A stretch of DNA of 64,000 nt from JANLTP01 sp031363055 (GCA_031363055.1 JANLTP010000164.1:17827-81826); one strand, 5' to 3'; counted from the stretch's first letter, positions 8,892-17,629 are shown. A program made the numbers and translations. Notes: generated by a model not told the origin, from the sequence alone.

Positions 8892-9407
8892 CTAACTTCG
8901 CAGATGCCGTTTTGAGTCGCTTCCGGTGACGGCCACAACGGTGCCATTTTCAGCGCGTGCGAGGAAATTGTTGTCATCGAACATGCCGAGCTTTCGGGCG
9001 ACTCGCGTAAGCCGCTCGGCTTGGGCCGGTTTGGTGGCGAGGATTCGGGCGCCGATTTCGCACGTGCGATAAACGTAGACAATATTGCCGGTTTGCTAAA
9101 AAGTGATCGCTTGCTTGCGCGATAGGTCGCTCAGAATGGCATCGAGCCCTCCATTGAAGCGACCACTCACTCGCCCGTCAACCGCGGAACTGATGACGGT
9201 CGAATAACCGGCTGCGCCCAATAGTTCGTTCAGAAACGCCGTCAGCCTTTGTTCGCGAGCATTCACTGACACGATCGGATTGGCTGGTTTTGCGGTCTGG
9301 GCCTCGGTCGAGCCGACGCCAATCGTGAAAAAGAGCCCGACAAACAAGGCCAGGATTCCGAAGTCAGAGGTTCGATGCGCAAAAAATTCATGGTGATAGT
9401 TTTTCAT
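8892..9407 (-). pseudogene. Type III secretion secretin (SctC/HrcC-like) N-terminal remnant with an amber codon
   Basis: The minus strand encodes 103 residues from ATG 9405-9407 to a TAG at 9096-9098. The same frame then stays open for 67 more codons to a second TAG at 8892-8894. The joined translation has a signal peptide (about 1-37), an STN/N0-like segment (LTAFLNELLGAAGYSTVIS, VDGRVSGRFNG) and, behind the amber, NIVYVYRTCEIGARIL and LGMFDDNNFLARAENGTVVAV. These match in order the N0-N1 domains of SctC/HrcC secretins. The remaining roughly 400 residues of a secretin are absent, and no other secretion gene is near. I read it as a decayed fragment; a stand-alone N0-N1 protein is the alternative. 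Confidence 0.6.
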
Positions 9408-9582
9408 TGAAGTTAGTGATTGCTAACAACAGCCACGCCGTGTGAAAACAGAAACGTCCACACGAGCCGCACCCATTCTTAACCCGGCAGGCTTCTACAA
9501 TTAGCAAAAATCGATGCTCCCGAAAAAGAACATGTTGCCATGCAGACCTTCCTGTAAATTTCTTTGACGTGGAAGCGCAGTC

Positions 9583-9996
9583 TCAGGCGGCCGATTGATC
9601 GAAATCGCGCTTCGATTGCCGAGCATAGCTGAGCGTCAGAATCTCCCAGACATGGCCGTCCGGCTGGTCCCAATAGACGATCTTGCCGCCGTGCGCCGTA
9701 TTGACCTGCAGATCGGCCGGACCGTGCGGCAAGCTGCGGTACGAAATGCCGGCCGCTTTGATGCGCGCCAGGATGGCCTGGAATCGCTCTGGGTCCACCC
9801 GAAAACAATAATGCTGGACCGGAAACGGTTCGGGCGACTCCTCAAAGTCAAGCGTCAGGCCATCGCTGACATAGACCGCGTGGAATGGCCCGACATTGGC
9901 CGAACCCCAGGATACGCCGAACAGCTCGGCCAGCAACTTGGCCGACTTGATCCGATAGCGGCACGGCACTATGAGGTGATCCAGTTCGATGCTCAT
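9583..9996 (-). CDS. VOC-superfamily protein
   Basis: This 137-residue single-domain glyoxalase/bleomycin-resistance fold protein has two beta-alpha-beta-beta-beta units. The N-terminal strand with metal-type His is SIELDHLIVP. A second His lies in PVQHYCFRVD and a late acidic position in DGHVWEILTLSY. These suit a metal-dependent lyase, isomerase or dioxygenase, but the substrate is unknown. It lies upstream of nothing on its strand; the next minus-strand gene behind it is the secretin remnant. Confidence 0.75.
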   Translation of the reverse strand: MSIELDHLIVPCRYRIKSAKLLAELFGVSWGSANVGPFHAVYVSDGLTLDFEESPEPFPVQHYCFRVDPERFQAILARIKAAGISYRSLPHGPADLQVNTAHGGKIVYWDQPDGHVWEILTLSYARQSKRDFDQSAA

Positions 9997-10041
9997 CGAA
10001 TCCTCCCGATTGAATATCGCGGTTAGCCCTGATTCACGTAC

Positions 10042-11301
10042 CTATTTTGCCGCTAATTTTCGGTAGCGCAAGAGCGCCTCCAGAAAATAGTAATCCGCAT
10101 AATTCAGCGCGGCATCCACCTCGATATGATTGGGCCGATTGCCGACCGCATGCGTGAGTAGAAAGCCACCGTTCTCACCCGGTCGAGCCAGATAATTTTG
10201 CGAAGACAGTGCCAGCAATTGTTGCCGCGCCAACAAGCGGTATTGTTGCGACAGCTCGGGCTCTGTAAAAGTACTCAACTCAAGCAGCGCCGAAGCCATG
10301 ATTGCCGCTGCCGCCGTATCGCGTTGCGTATTCGGAATCTCGGGTGCGTCAAAATCCCAATACGGAATTTTATCGGGCGGCAGTCGCGGGTGATGGTTGA
10401 TGAACCGCGCGATTCGCTGCGCTTGCGCGAGATACTCGACCTTGCCCGTCTCACGAAACAACAGGGTGTAGCCGTAGAGGGCCCAGGCTTGGCCGCGTGA
10501 CCAGCTTGAGGAATCGGCAGCGCCCTGCACCGTTTGCTTTTTTTTCACTGCGCCGGTTTTTGGATCGAAATCAACCAGGTGCACACTGCTGCCATCATCC
10601 CGAAAGTGATGCTTCAAGGTGTTGTCCGCATGGCGTTCCGCAATATCGCGTAATCGTGTCTCGCCGCTGGCGCGCGCCGCCCAGGTGAGCAATTCAAGAT
10701 TCATGAGGTTATCAACGATAACCGGGTACTGCCACGCTCCGAAGTCCCAGGATCGAATCATGCCGACCTGCGGGTTAAAGCGCGTGGCCAGCGATCTCGC
10801 ACCGTGAATCAGAACCTTGCGAAAGTGCCGCTCCTGGGTCAGCCGATAACCGTTGCCAAAACTGCAGTTCAAAATAAACCCGACATCATGGTCGCCGCGA
10901 AAGTATTTGATGCTCTCGACCCGATACGTGTAATTACGCGCGGCGGCTCGCCAGTTCGGCTGCTCGGTGTACTCGTAGAGCAACCACAGGGAGCCCGCAA
11001 AAAATCCGCTGGTCCAGTCTCTGGGTCCGACCAACTTGAGTGCGCCATTGCTGAAGCTTCGTGGCTGGTCAACGCTGGACTTGACTTGACTCAGCAGCGA
11101 TTGATACTGCGATGTCGCCAGTCTGAACACGTCCGGCAGGCGTGCGAGCAACTCATCTGATGGCAGCGGGTCGGACGCCCGAGCAGTGATACTCGGTGGT
11201 CGTTGCACTTGGGCGCTGACCGGAATCGCGATTTGATGCCCGGCCAGCGTGAGCAGGAAGACAGAACGCAGCAGGTGGAAAATCAGGCGCTGGCGCGTCA
11301 C
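10042..11301 (-). CDS. Glycoside hydrolase family 88, unsaturated glucuronyl hydrolase
   Basis: This 419-residue enzyme has a signal peptide (about 1-30, SVSA-QVQ). It should remove the unsaturated uronic acid from oligosaccharides made by polysaccharide lyases. The (alpha/alpha)6-barrel marks are WTSGFFAGSLW (96-106), HDVGF with candidate catalytic Asp139, VDNLMNLELLTWA with Asp197, and SSSWSRGQAWALYGY. It is predicted to be periplasmic. No polysaccharide lyase is in the window. The start lies 86 bases behind the SDR stop on the same strand, with a 12-bp duplication in between. Confidence 0.85.
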   Translation of the reverse strand: MTRQRLIFHLLRSVFLLTLAGHQIAIPVSAQVQRPPSITARASDPLPSDELLARLPDVFRLATSQYQSLLSQVKSSVDQPRSFSNGALKLVGPRDWTSGFFAGSLWLLYEYTEQPNWRAAARNYTYRVESIKYFRGDHDVGFILNCSFGNGYRLTQERHFRKVLIHGARSLATRFNPQVGMIRSWDFGAWQYPVIVDNLMNLELLTWAARASGETRLRDIAERHADNTLKHHFRDDGSSVHLVDFDPKTGAVKKKQTVQGAADSSSWSRGQAWALYGYTLLFRETGKVEYLAQAQRIARFINHHPRLPPDKIPYWDFDAPEIPNTQRDTAAAAIMASALLELSTFTEPELSQQYRLLARQQLLALSSQNYLARPGENGGFLLTHAVGNRPNHIEVDAALNYADYYFLEALLRYRKLAAK

Positions 11302-11342
11302 ACTTCAAGTGCGTTCAAGTAAGTCTGCAGAACGCGGATGCA

Positions 11343-11366
11343 AGTTTGCACGTCAGTTTGCACGTC
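11343..11366. repeat. 12-bp tandem duplication
   Basis: AGTTTGCACGTC occurs twice in a row, followed by a decayed third copy starting AGTTCGGTC. It lies between the SDR stop and the GH88 start. Confidence 0.85.
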
Positions 11367-11387
11367 AGTTCGGTCGGCAGCGCCGGG

Positions 11388-12170
11388 TCAGCGCGGTGCC
11401 ATCCGGATGGCACCATCCAGCCGAATGCATTGGCCATTGAAGTACGAGTTGCGTGCCAGCTCCAGCGCCAGACTCGCGAACTCTTCGGGCTTGCCCAGTC
11501 GCTTCGGGAACGGCACCGATGCGCTCAGGCTGTCGATCACCTGCTGCTTGGCTCCGAGCATGAGCGGCGTGGCGAAGATACCCGGCATGATGGAGTTGAC
11601 CCGAATACCAATGTCAGATAAATCACGGGCCATCGGCAATACCAATCCGTTGACGCCGGCTTTTGCTGATGCGTAGATCACCTGGCCAATCTGCCCATCT
11701 TGCGCTGCCACTGAAGCGGTCAAGGTGATGCTGCCGCGCTCACCGTCCTCGAGTGCTGCAAGCGTGGCCATGCCTTCGGCTGACAATGAAGCGAGGCGAT
11801 AGCTGGCAATCAGCACGCCCTGCACGCCGGCCTCGAAGTCGGCGGTCGACAGGCGCTTGAGTTTGCCAGCCTCCTTGTCAAACGCCAGCGTCTTGCCGCG
11901 CCGCGAGGTCATCGCACAGTGCACCAGCACCCGCTCCTGGCCATAGGCCGCACGCGCCTTGGCAAAGCCTGCGACTACGGCGTCCTCACTGTTGATGTCG
12001 ACTTTGCAGAAAAGCCCACCGATGGCTTGAGCGACTGCCTGGCCCTTGGCTTCATTGACATCAAAGATCGCAACTTTGACACCGATGGCGGCCAACGCCT
12101 CGGCCGTCGCTTGACCCAGACCGGAAGCGCCGCCGGTGACCACTGCGCTGATGCTTGCATCAATTTTCAA
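11388..12170 (-). CDS. SDR-family dehydrogenase (3-hydroxyacyl-CoA dehydrogenase type 2-like)
   Basis: This 260-residue short-chain dehydrogenase has the nucleotide-binding GGASGLG (13-19), catalytic Ser153, Tyr166 and Lys170 (YASAKAG), and an IRVNSIMPGIFATPLM segment. The acidic residue after strand 2 (FDVNEA) predicts NAD rather than NADP. Size and motifs resemble HSD17B10/3-hydroxyacyl-CoA dehydrogenase type II proteins, which oxidise branched or short 3-hydroxyacyl-CoA. The real substrate is open. Confidence 0.8.
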   Translation of the reverse strand: MKIDASISAVVTGGASGLGQATAEALAAIGVKVAIFDVNEAKGQAVAQAIGGLFCKVDINSEDAVVAGFAKARAAYGQERVLVHCAMTSRRGKTLAFDKEAGKLKRLSTADFEAGVQGVLIASYRLASLSAEGMATLAALEDGERGSITLTASVAAQDGQIGQVIYASAKAGVNGLVLPMARDLSDIGIRVNSIMPGIFATPLMLGAKQQVIDSLSASVPFPKRLGKPEEFASLALELARNSYFNGQCIRLDGAIRMAPR

Positions 12171-12507
12171 TTAACGTCTCCCTTTCGTCGAGCCGCTCAA
12201 ATGAGTGGCATGGGTACTCTGGCTTTCAGCACCACTCTAGCCTTGCGGCTAATTGTGTATGCCAATTTGCCGACCGCTGGATTTCAAATTTGATCAAAGA
12301 TTTTAGCTTGTTGGAGCAAACAGTATGGCAAGGAAGTCGAAGCTACCCCTTGTTACGGCCACGGCCACGGCCACCGCCTATCGCTAAAGCGAGGCCGCTC
12401 ATCGCCGAATGGCCGTCTTGCTTTACCCAAATTGATTTTCTGGACGATTCCTCGGTTAAGGTGACTTGCTAGCGCTGTCGTGAGCCGTTTCACGCAAGGA
12501 GTTCGCC
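12171..12507. other. Intergenic region, divergent promoters expected
   Basis: No convincing gene. It separates the divergent SDR and sugar-dehydrogenase genes. It holds a 6-bp repeat, ACGGCC three times plus ACCGCC, at 12355-12378, and the ribosome binding site AAGGAG at 12495-12500. Confidence 0.6.
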
Positions 12508-13677
12508 GTGAAGTTTATTGTTGATCCGCGAGTATTCTTGATCGCGATCGCCCTCGCAGCCTGTGGTGGCGAATCGGAAAACACGACGGCTGCGGCGTCG
12601 GTAAAATTGGCGTCTGCAGAAGACGTTGCGCCCACCGCTTCGCAAGTAAAAGCGATCACCGTCGCAGCAGGGCTCCAGTCGCCATGGGCTATGGCGTTTT
12701 TGCCGGATGGGCGAATCCTGGTCACCGAACGCATGGGCCAATTGCGTATCGTCAGCGCCAATGGATCGGTATCGATGCCACTTGCCGGCGTGCCTGCTGT
12801 GGCGAGCACAGGGCAGGGCGGCTTACTCGATATCGCGCTCAGTCCTGACTTTGCGCAGGACCGACTGATTTACTTTTCGTTTGCAGAACCGCTTGCCGGT
12901 GGCCTTGCGCGCACTGCTGTTGCAAGAGCCGTGCTGGGCGAGACGGCGATCACGAATATGACGGTGATCTTCCGGCAATCACCGGCTTCAAGCGAAATCG
13001 TTCACTTCGGTTCACGACTGGTCTTTGGTGCCGACAGAAATCTGTTCGTGACCCTGGGTGAACGCGGCGATAAAGCCCGCGCGCAGGAGCTCGGCAATCA
13101 CTTGGGCAAGGTGATTCGAATTCGCCCCGACGGTTCGACGCCGTCAGATAATCCGTTCGTTGGCGTCGCGGGCGCGTTACCTGAAATCTATTCCTATGGA
13201 CATCGTAATCCGCAAGGCGCAGCGCTGCATCCGCAAAGTGGACAGTTGTGGTTGAACGAGCATGGACCGCAGGGCGGCGATGAGGTCAATATCGCGGCGG
13301 CCGGTAAAAACTTCGGTTGGCCGACGATCACGTATGGTCGCGAATACGTCAGTGGGTTACCGATCGGCGAAGGCACCAGCAAGGCCGGCGTCGAAGCGCC
13401 CCGTTACTATTGGCTGCCGACCTCGATTGCGCCGTCGGGAATGGCTTTTTACACCGGTACCGCAGTGCCGTCCTGGCAAAACAGCGTGTTCGTTGGCGCA
13501 CTGGCCGGTAAAGCCCTGGTACGTCTGAGCCTGAACGGCGATGACGTCATTGCCGAGCAACGTTTGCTGACCGATCTGAATGAGCGCATCCGCGATGTTC
13601 GAATGGGGCCTGACGGCGCTTTGTATCTGTTGACCGACAATACCTCAGGTCGACTGTTGAAACTTGTCATCAATTGA
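12508..13677 (+). CDS. PQQ-type aldose sugar dehydrogenase lipoprotein
   Basis: This 389-residue protein starts at GTG with AAGGAG eight bases upstream. It carries a lipoprotein signal with the lipidated Cys19 (ALAAC). The body is a six-bladed propeller of the soluble glucose/aldose dehydrogenase family: GGLLDIALSPDFAQDRLIYFSFAEP (a family hallmark), the HRNPQG loop, and NEHGPQGGDEVN as cofactor/Ca region. It probably oxidises sugars in the periplasm. It converges with the ATP-grasp gene, leaving ten bases. Confidence 0.85.
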   Translation: MKFIVDPRVFLIAIALAACGGESENTTAAASVKLASAEDVAPTASQVKAITVAAGLQSPWAMAFLPDGRILVTERMGQLRIVSANGSVSMPLAGVPAVASTGQGGLLDIALSPDFAQDRLIYFSFAEPLAGGLARTAVARAVLGETAITNMTVIFRQSPASSEIVHFGSRLVFGADRNLFVTLGERGDKARAQELGNHLGKVIRIRPDGSTPSDNPFVGVAGALPEIYSYGHRNPQGAALHPQSGQLWLNEHGPQGGDEVNIAAAGKNFGWPTITYGREYVSGLPIGEGTSKAGVEAPRYYWLPTSIAPSGMAFYTGTAVPSWQNSVFVGALAGKALVRLSLNGDDVIAEQRLLTDLNERIRDVRMGPDGALYLLTDNTSGRLLKLVIN

Positions 13678-13687
13678 CGCCAACCAT

Positions 13688-14647
13688 TCAAGGGTGCCAA
13701 CGGCCACGAACGACCCAGCGATCACTCTTGCGCTGCCGCACCAGCGTCTCGTCATCAATCTTGATGGCCGATCCGCCCGCCTCTGAATCAATCTCGCTGA
13801 ATGCCTCGAACAGCCGATCATAAAAGAGCGTGCTGGCGCGGACCCGAATCGGAAACGGATGGGTTTCAACCATGCCCAACATCGGATTGCTATTGATCTC
13901 ATAAACCTGGGCGCAGCCATCAACCAGTGCGAAGTCTGAACGACCGTACTCGACATTGGCCACTTCAAATGCCGGTCGCAGAGGTTCGCCCCAGCGATTT
14001 TCCGCAACGATCGCGTATTCGTCGTCGTAATTCTCTTTCGACGCAATGCCCAGCTCACCATGTTTTGCGGACCAATGACCTTCATGGACACACAAGGTGG
14101 ACACCATCCGGTTGCCGACTCGAAACGTCGATAATTTGCGGAACAGTTTTTCGGCAATCGGTTGTGCGCAGTACTCGATGATGGTCAGTTCACGCATGGG
14201 TATGCCTTGCGCCAGCGCGGTCTCGATCGCGGCACGCACCTGCGTCTCGTCGTTCAGCAAATCAGTCAGGTTACCCCGATGCGCCGACTGAGTGCGCAAG
14301 AACACCGGATAGCGAGCGGGCCGGGCGGAGTCGTCTGCTGCCCAAGCGTCGAATCGATTGATGCCCTTCTGTTTGAGCTCACGCAGCAGACTCAGGCGTT
14401 GGCGAACCCGTCCCGGATCATTGAGCACACGAAGCCCCGCGGCCTTCAGAACCCGGTATAAGCGGGATGCCAACTCGAGCTCCCAGAACCCCAGCCGATC
14501 CATATCGGAAAAGATGTACGTGGCGCGGGGCAGTGAGCTCGCTCGAAATGCGCGCGTGTAGCTCATCGAGCGAAAGTCGAGCCGGCCGGATCGACTCAGT
14601 TGCCGATGGGTGTACGCGTGCGATGCGCTGGTCAGATGAGTAATCAT
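13688..14647 (-). CDS. ATP-grasp-like protein of the peptide cluster
   Basis: This 319-residue protein is not assigned to a named family. The central part looks like an ATP-grasp ligase: a helix with NDPGRVRQRLSLLRELKQ (about 96-113), the nucleotide-strand-like YPVFLRTQSAHRG (about 132-144), and the C-terminal metal site YGRSDFALVDGCAQVYEINSNPMLG, where Asp, Glu and Asn are the usual Mg ligands. It is the last gene of the minus-strand cluster and starts two bases after the flippase stop. In such a cluster an ATP-grasp could form amide or ester bonds on a peptide or glycan. Met28 is an alternative start. Confidence 0.6.
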   Translation of the reverse strand: MITHLTSASHAYTHRQLSRSGRLDFRSMSYTRAFRASSLPRATYIFSDMDRLGFWELELASRLYRVLKAAGLRVLNDPGRVRQRLSLLRELKQKGINRFDAWAADDSARPARYPVFLRTQSAHRGNLTDLLNDETQVRAAIETALAQGIPMRELTIIEYCAQPIAEKLFRKLSTFRVGNRMVSTLCVHEGHWSAKHGELGIASKENYDDEYAIVAENRWGEPLRPAFEVANVEYGRSDFALVDGCAQVYEINSNPMLGMVETHPFPIRVRASTLFYDRLFEAFSEIDSEAGGSAIKIDDETLVRQRKSDRWVVRGRWHP

Positions 14648-14649
14648 GT

Positions 14650-16143
14650 TCAGGCCTTGAGCGGATCTCCGAGTTGGGTGGCCAGTGAGCGTTCATCTCG
14701 CTGGAATGTCGATCGCACGATCCGGTAGATCCGGACCAGCACTTTGGGCGCGAAAACGAGCAACGCCAGCAGGTAGAACAGCGCACCAAAGACTACCGCC
14801 ATGACAAGGGCTGGGATCTGAGCCACGGCCATATCCTGCAGCGCGATTCCCAACAGATAGACCGCGACCGACATCAAGGCTGCGGCAGCCACCGCCGGCA
14901 GTGTCGCCGATACCTGACGAATGATTGATAGATCGGTTACGCGACGAATCAACAGGCATCCCAGTGGCCAGCTCAGGAATTGCCGCAATACCAGCGCACT
15001 CATGACTCCGAGTACGCCGAAGCCAGCGAGCGTCGGGATCAGAACAATGTTCAACAGGGTGCCAAACGCAAGCAACAAGATCGGAGCGCCGGCCTGTCCG
15101 AGGGCGCGGAGAATGGCAATGTTAAAGGCCGCCGTCGTGGTTCGTATCGCGCACAACATAAGGATCTGGATCGCAGGTACTGCGGCCATCCAGCGATCAC
15201 CAAACAACAGCGGCACCGCGATCGGTGCGATGGCGATAAAACCCAGAAAGATCGGCAGCCCGATGAGGGTCGAGGCCTGGTACAGCCCAAGAATAGTCCG
15301 CTGCACGGCCGACTTGTCGTTTTGCAGCCGTGCGATGACCGCCATACAAATGCCCGCCAGCGGACCGGTCACCAATCGACCCAGTTCGTCGAAGATACGC
15401 GCCGCAATCAAATAAATTCCAAGTGCTACTGGCCCCAGAAGATGACCAATCAACGCGCGCGGCAGCATCCGATCCAGATGCCCGATCAGGTAGGCGGCGA
15501 TGACCTGTGCATTAAAGCCTGACAAGTCTCGGAAATGGGCTCTGTGACAACGCAGACCGGGTCGCCAGCTTATCGAGTACCAGATGAAAAGATGCGGCCC
15601 CACGGCGCGGATCAACTCCATGACTAGCAAGGACCACAGGCCAAGTCCCGAAAGCGCGGCGGTAATGCCGATCAGATTGCTCAGTATGCTGATGGCCACA
15701 GTCATTTGAGATTGCTCTTTGAACTTGAGCTCACGCTCTTGCAGCATTCTCGGCACTGCAGTCGCTGCCGAGATCGGCAGCAATAGCGCCGCCCAGGGGA
15801 GCAATTCGGCGGCAGCCGGGGCACCCGCCAATGCAACCAGCGGTGTCGCAAAAAGTAGCGCCAGCAACATGCCGAGAATGGCAACCGCCAGGCCGCTCCA
15901 AAAGCTGGCATCAATATGACCGGGCTCGAGAACGTCGCGTTGTACCAGACACTCCAGCAAGGCGCCTTCCGAGAGCATTCGAACGAACCCGGTGACCAAC
16001 AACACCGCACCCATGACGCCGTAGTTCTCCGGGCCCAGCCAACGGGCCAGGACGATGACGCCTGCGACGTCGAGCAATACTTGCAACCAGGTGCTGGCCG
16101 TTCTCCACAACACACCATGAAAGACCTTGACGGCGATCGACAT
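14650..16143 (-). CDS. Wzx/MATE-type polysaccharide or lipid-linked flippase
   Basis: This 497-residue membrane protein has about 12-14 predicted helices and the typical start LWRTASTWLQVLLDVAGVIVLARWLGPENYG of oligosaccharide flippases (PST family). The frame opens at 16191, but the ATG at 16143 fits the family N-terminus and follows the HExxH stop (16160) by 17 bases. It should move a lipid-linked or amphipathic product across the inner membrane. No glycosyltransferases accompany it, which is unusual for a Wzx and makes export of a modified peptide worth considering. Confidence 0.8.
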   Translation of the reverse strand: MSIAVKVFHGVLWRTASTWLQVLLDVAGVIVLARWLGPENYGVMGAVLLVTGFVRMLSEGALLECLVQRDVLEPGHIDASFWSGLAVAILGMLLALLFATPLVALAGAPAAAELLPWAALLLPISAATAVPRMLQERELKFKEQSQMTVAISILSNLIGITAALSGLGLWSLLVMELIRAVGPHLFIWYSISWRPGLRCHRAHFRDLSGFNAQVIAAYLIGHLDRMLPRALIGHLLGPVALGIYLIAARIFDELGRLVTGPLAGICMAVIARLQNDKSAVQRTILGLYQASTLIGLPIFLGFIAIAPIAVPLLFGDRWMAAVPAIQILMLCAIRTTTAAFNIAILRALGQAGAPILLLAFGTLLNIVLIPTLAGFGVLGVMSALVLRQFLSWPLGCLLIRRVTDLSIIRQVSATLPAVAAAALMSVAVYLLGIALQDMAVAQIPALVMAVVFGALFYLLALLVFAPKVLVRIYRIVRSTFQRDERSLATQLGDPLKA

Positions 16144-16159
16144 GGGCGGCGTTGCGAAA

Positions 16160-17140
16160 CTAGGCGCTGTGCGCCATATAACGTTCGGCACCGGCCATGA
16201 CTTCCTGGCCCAGCGCTGTCAATTGGCCATACTGCCTGACCACTGAAAGCCCTGACTCGAAATTGATGCGATCGAGATCGCGCGCCTTGACGACTTCATC
16301 GCGACGTTGCGCCTGAACCAGGCCGGCCTCGAGCAGGCGACTCATCGCCCAATGCATGCGGGCCGACACAAAGGTGGCGTGATAGATTCCATCCATCGGT
16401 CTCAAGTCTTCACGAAGCGGTGACGGGTAACCCTCGTCATCATCGTTCTGCACCAAGGTTTCGTGCGTACAAAGACCGAACAGCAAACTATGGGCGCTTT
16501 CATGGGCGATGACTTCGGCCATCGCTTCGTCACTCGGGTGAAATCCCGCATTCAGAAACAGGGCACCCCAGAGTTGGTAGTGAGAGCCGCCGTCAATCTG
16601 CATCTTCTTGCTGGGGTCGCCCATGATCGGAATGACTTCGTGGACAATCGCCTCAACCTCGCCCGCGAGCTCGGGCGCGGCTTTCTTGAGCAGATTCAGT
16701 CCTCGCTCAAAGCGACCGCAAAATTGATCGACGGTCTCAAGCGACGGCGGCAGAACAGCGCATTCGGACCCTTCCAGAAACTTCTCGAGATAGAGTGCGC
16801 TGACCGGGCAGTGGCGGGGCGATTGCAGGCGCCGGAACGAACGCCCCTGATGGCTTGATTGACTGGACTGGATTCGTTCAATGAGCCGCACCGAGTTTTC
16901 CAGATCGGCATCCATCAAGGTGGCGACCAGATCGTAATAACACGCAAAGACTTCAGCCGAGACCCGTTCACCGGACTCGATCCGATTGACCAGGGACAGG
17001 ATCAAATCTTCATTCATGGGAAGCTCATCGCGAGCTTCCTGAATCACGTAACGAAGACTGCCGGCAAGCTCGAGGTGCATGCGTCGGTCAATGCTTCGGG
17101 CGCGCGCAGCGTCGGGTTCAAAGCCGAGGTGAATGTCCAT
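16160..17140 (-). CDS. HExxH protein, candidate aKG-HExxH peptide hydroxylase
   Basis: This 326-residue protein has no signal peptide and carries HESAH at residues 213-217 (VIAHESAHSLLFG). The long helical N-terminal part and the late HExxH within about 120 residues of the C-terminus resemble the family annotated as HEXXH motif-containing peptide modification protein (TIGR04267). Those are now described as 2-oxoglutarate-dependent peptide beta-hydroxylases, not proteases. Other segments are GDPSKKMQIDGGSHYQLWGALFLNAG before the motif and YHATFVSARMHWAMSRLLEAGLV behind it. It is preceded on the same strand by a small basic peptide gene, the arrangement of a modification enzyme and its precursor. 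A metalloprotease remains possible. Confidence 0.6.
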   Translation of the reverse strand: MDIHLGFEPDAARARSIDRRMHLELAGSLRYVIQEARDELPMNEDLILSLVNRIESGERVSAEVFACYYDLVATLMDADLENSVRLIERIQSSQSSHQGRSFRRLQSPRHCPVSALYLEKFLEGSECAVLPPSLETVDQFCGRFERGLNLLKKAAPELAGEVEAIVHEVIPIMGDPSKKMQIDGGSHYQLWGALFLNAGFHPSDEAMAEVIAHESAHSLLFGLCTHETLVQNDDDEGYPSPLREDLRPMDGIYHATFVSARMHWAMSRLLEAGLVQAQRRDEVVKARDLDRINFESGLSVVRQYGQLTALGQEVMAGAERYMAHSA

Positions 17141-17347
17141 TGGAGCCCCTAAACGTATTACCCAGCTCTATGGCCCAGCCGCCACCCGTACCGTTACAGT
17201 CTGCTGGTGACCGTTAGCTATCTGAACAATGCCATTCGAGAGATGTCGAACATCGTAACGTGGGCAGATCATGGGTCGCGCACTGAACCGATATACGGTC
17301 GAGTTGCCCAAGCCAGTCGGAAACGTCGGGACGCAACAGCGATAAAG

Positions 17348-17386
17348 CAAAAAGGGCCCGTTCGCACAGCGTGCGAGCGGGCCCTT
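17348..17386 (-). terminator. Strong intrinsic terminator behind the peptide gene
   Basis: Read on the minus strand, a 16-bp stem (AAGGGCCCG outer part, one G-T pair, GTGCGA inner part) with a 3-base loop is followed by TTTTTGC. It begins 17 bases behind the peptide stop. On the plus strand there is no T-tract. It lies between gene 1 and gene 2 of the cluster, so partial read-through would give far more peptide mRNA than enzyme mRNA. Confidence 0.85.
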
Positions 17387-17403
17387 CTGATTCGGTCGAC
17401 TTA

Positions 17404-17547
17404 TTACTTTTTGTTGCCCTGTTTGGCACCGGCTTTGCCGCCCAATTTACCGCCCAGTCTGCCCTGCAACTTCAGGCCCATCTTGGCGCCTAGGAAAGCG
17501 ATTCGATATCCGAGCAGCTTCGAGGTATTGAGTTGAATTGATTTCAT
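17404..17547 (-). CDS. Small basic peptide, candidate modified-peptide precursor
   Basis: This 47-residue peptide starts at the ATG at 17545-17547 with AAGGA eight bases upstream. An in-frame start further up (17637) lacks such a site. It contains nine Lys, two Arg, ten Gly and no Asp or Glu. Residues 1-28 form a possibly helical leader-like part (LLGYRIAFLGAKMGLKLQG). Residues 29-47 are a GR-LGGK-LGGK-AGAK-QGNKK repeat tail. There is no Cys. It is followed by a strong terminator and then by the HExxH, flippase and ATP-grasp genes on the same strand. I infer a ribosomally made precursor or a cationic antimicrobial-like peptide; no family was recognised. Confidence 0.6.
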   Translation of the reverse strand: MKSIQLNTSKLLGYRIAFLGAKMGLKLQGRLGGKLGGKAGAKQGNKK

Positions 17548-17589
17548 GTGAGGAGTCCTTTTTTGTGGAGGGATCGTAAATGAACCCAT

Positions 17590-17610
17590 GAGTTGATTAA
17601 AAACCAACTC
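17590..17610 (-). promoter_or_regulatory. Leader hairpin upstream of the peptide gene
   Basis: GAGTTG and CAACTC arms (nine pairs with one mismatch, AT-rich 3-base loop) lie 43 bases before the peptide ATG. They could be a 5'-UTR structure or an operator. Confidence 0.4.
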
Positions 17611-17629
17611 CTCAGCAGACACGATGACC

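Noticed and set aside
8660..9082. 140-codon minus-strand frame at the hydrolase end
   Set aside because: It is out of frame with the secretin remnant that covers the same DNA, and its Ser/Pro/Arg composition is typical of a shadow frame.
17168..17350. A 60-codon minus-strand frame between terminator and HExxH gene, with Cys residues, as a second precursor
   Set aside because: No ribosome binding site, no leader-like composition, and it overlaps the terminator stem. The 47-codon frame is far better supported.
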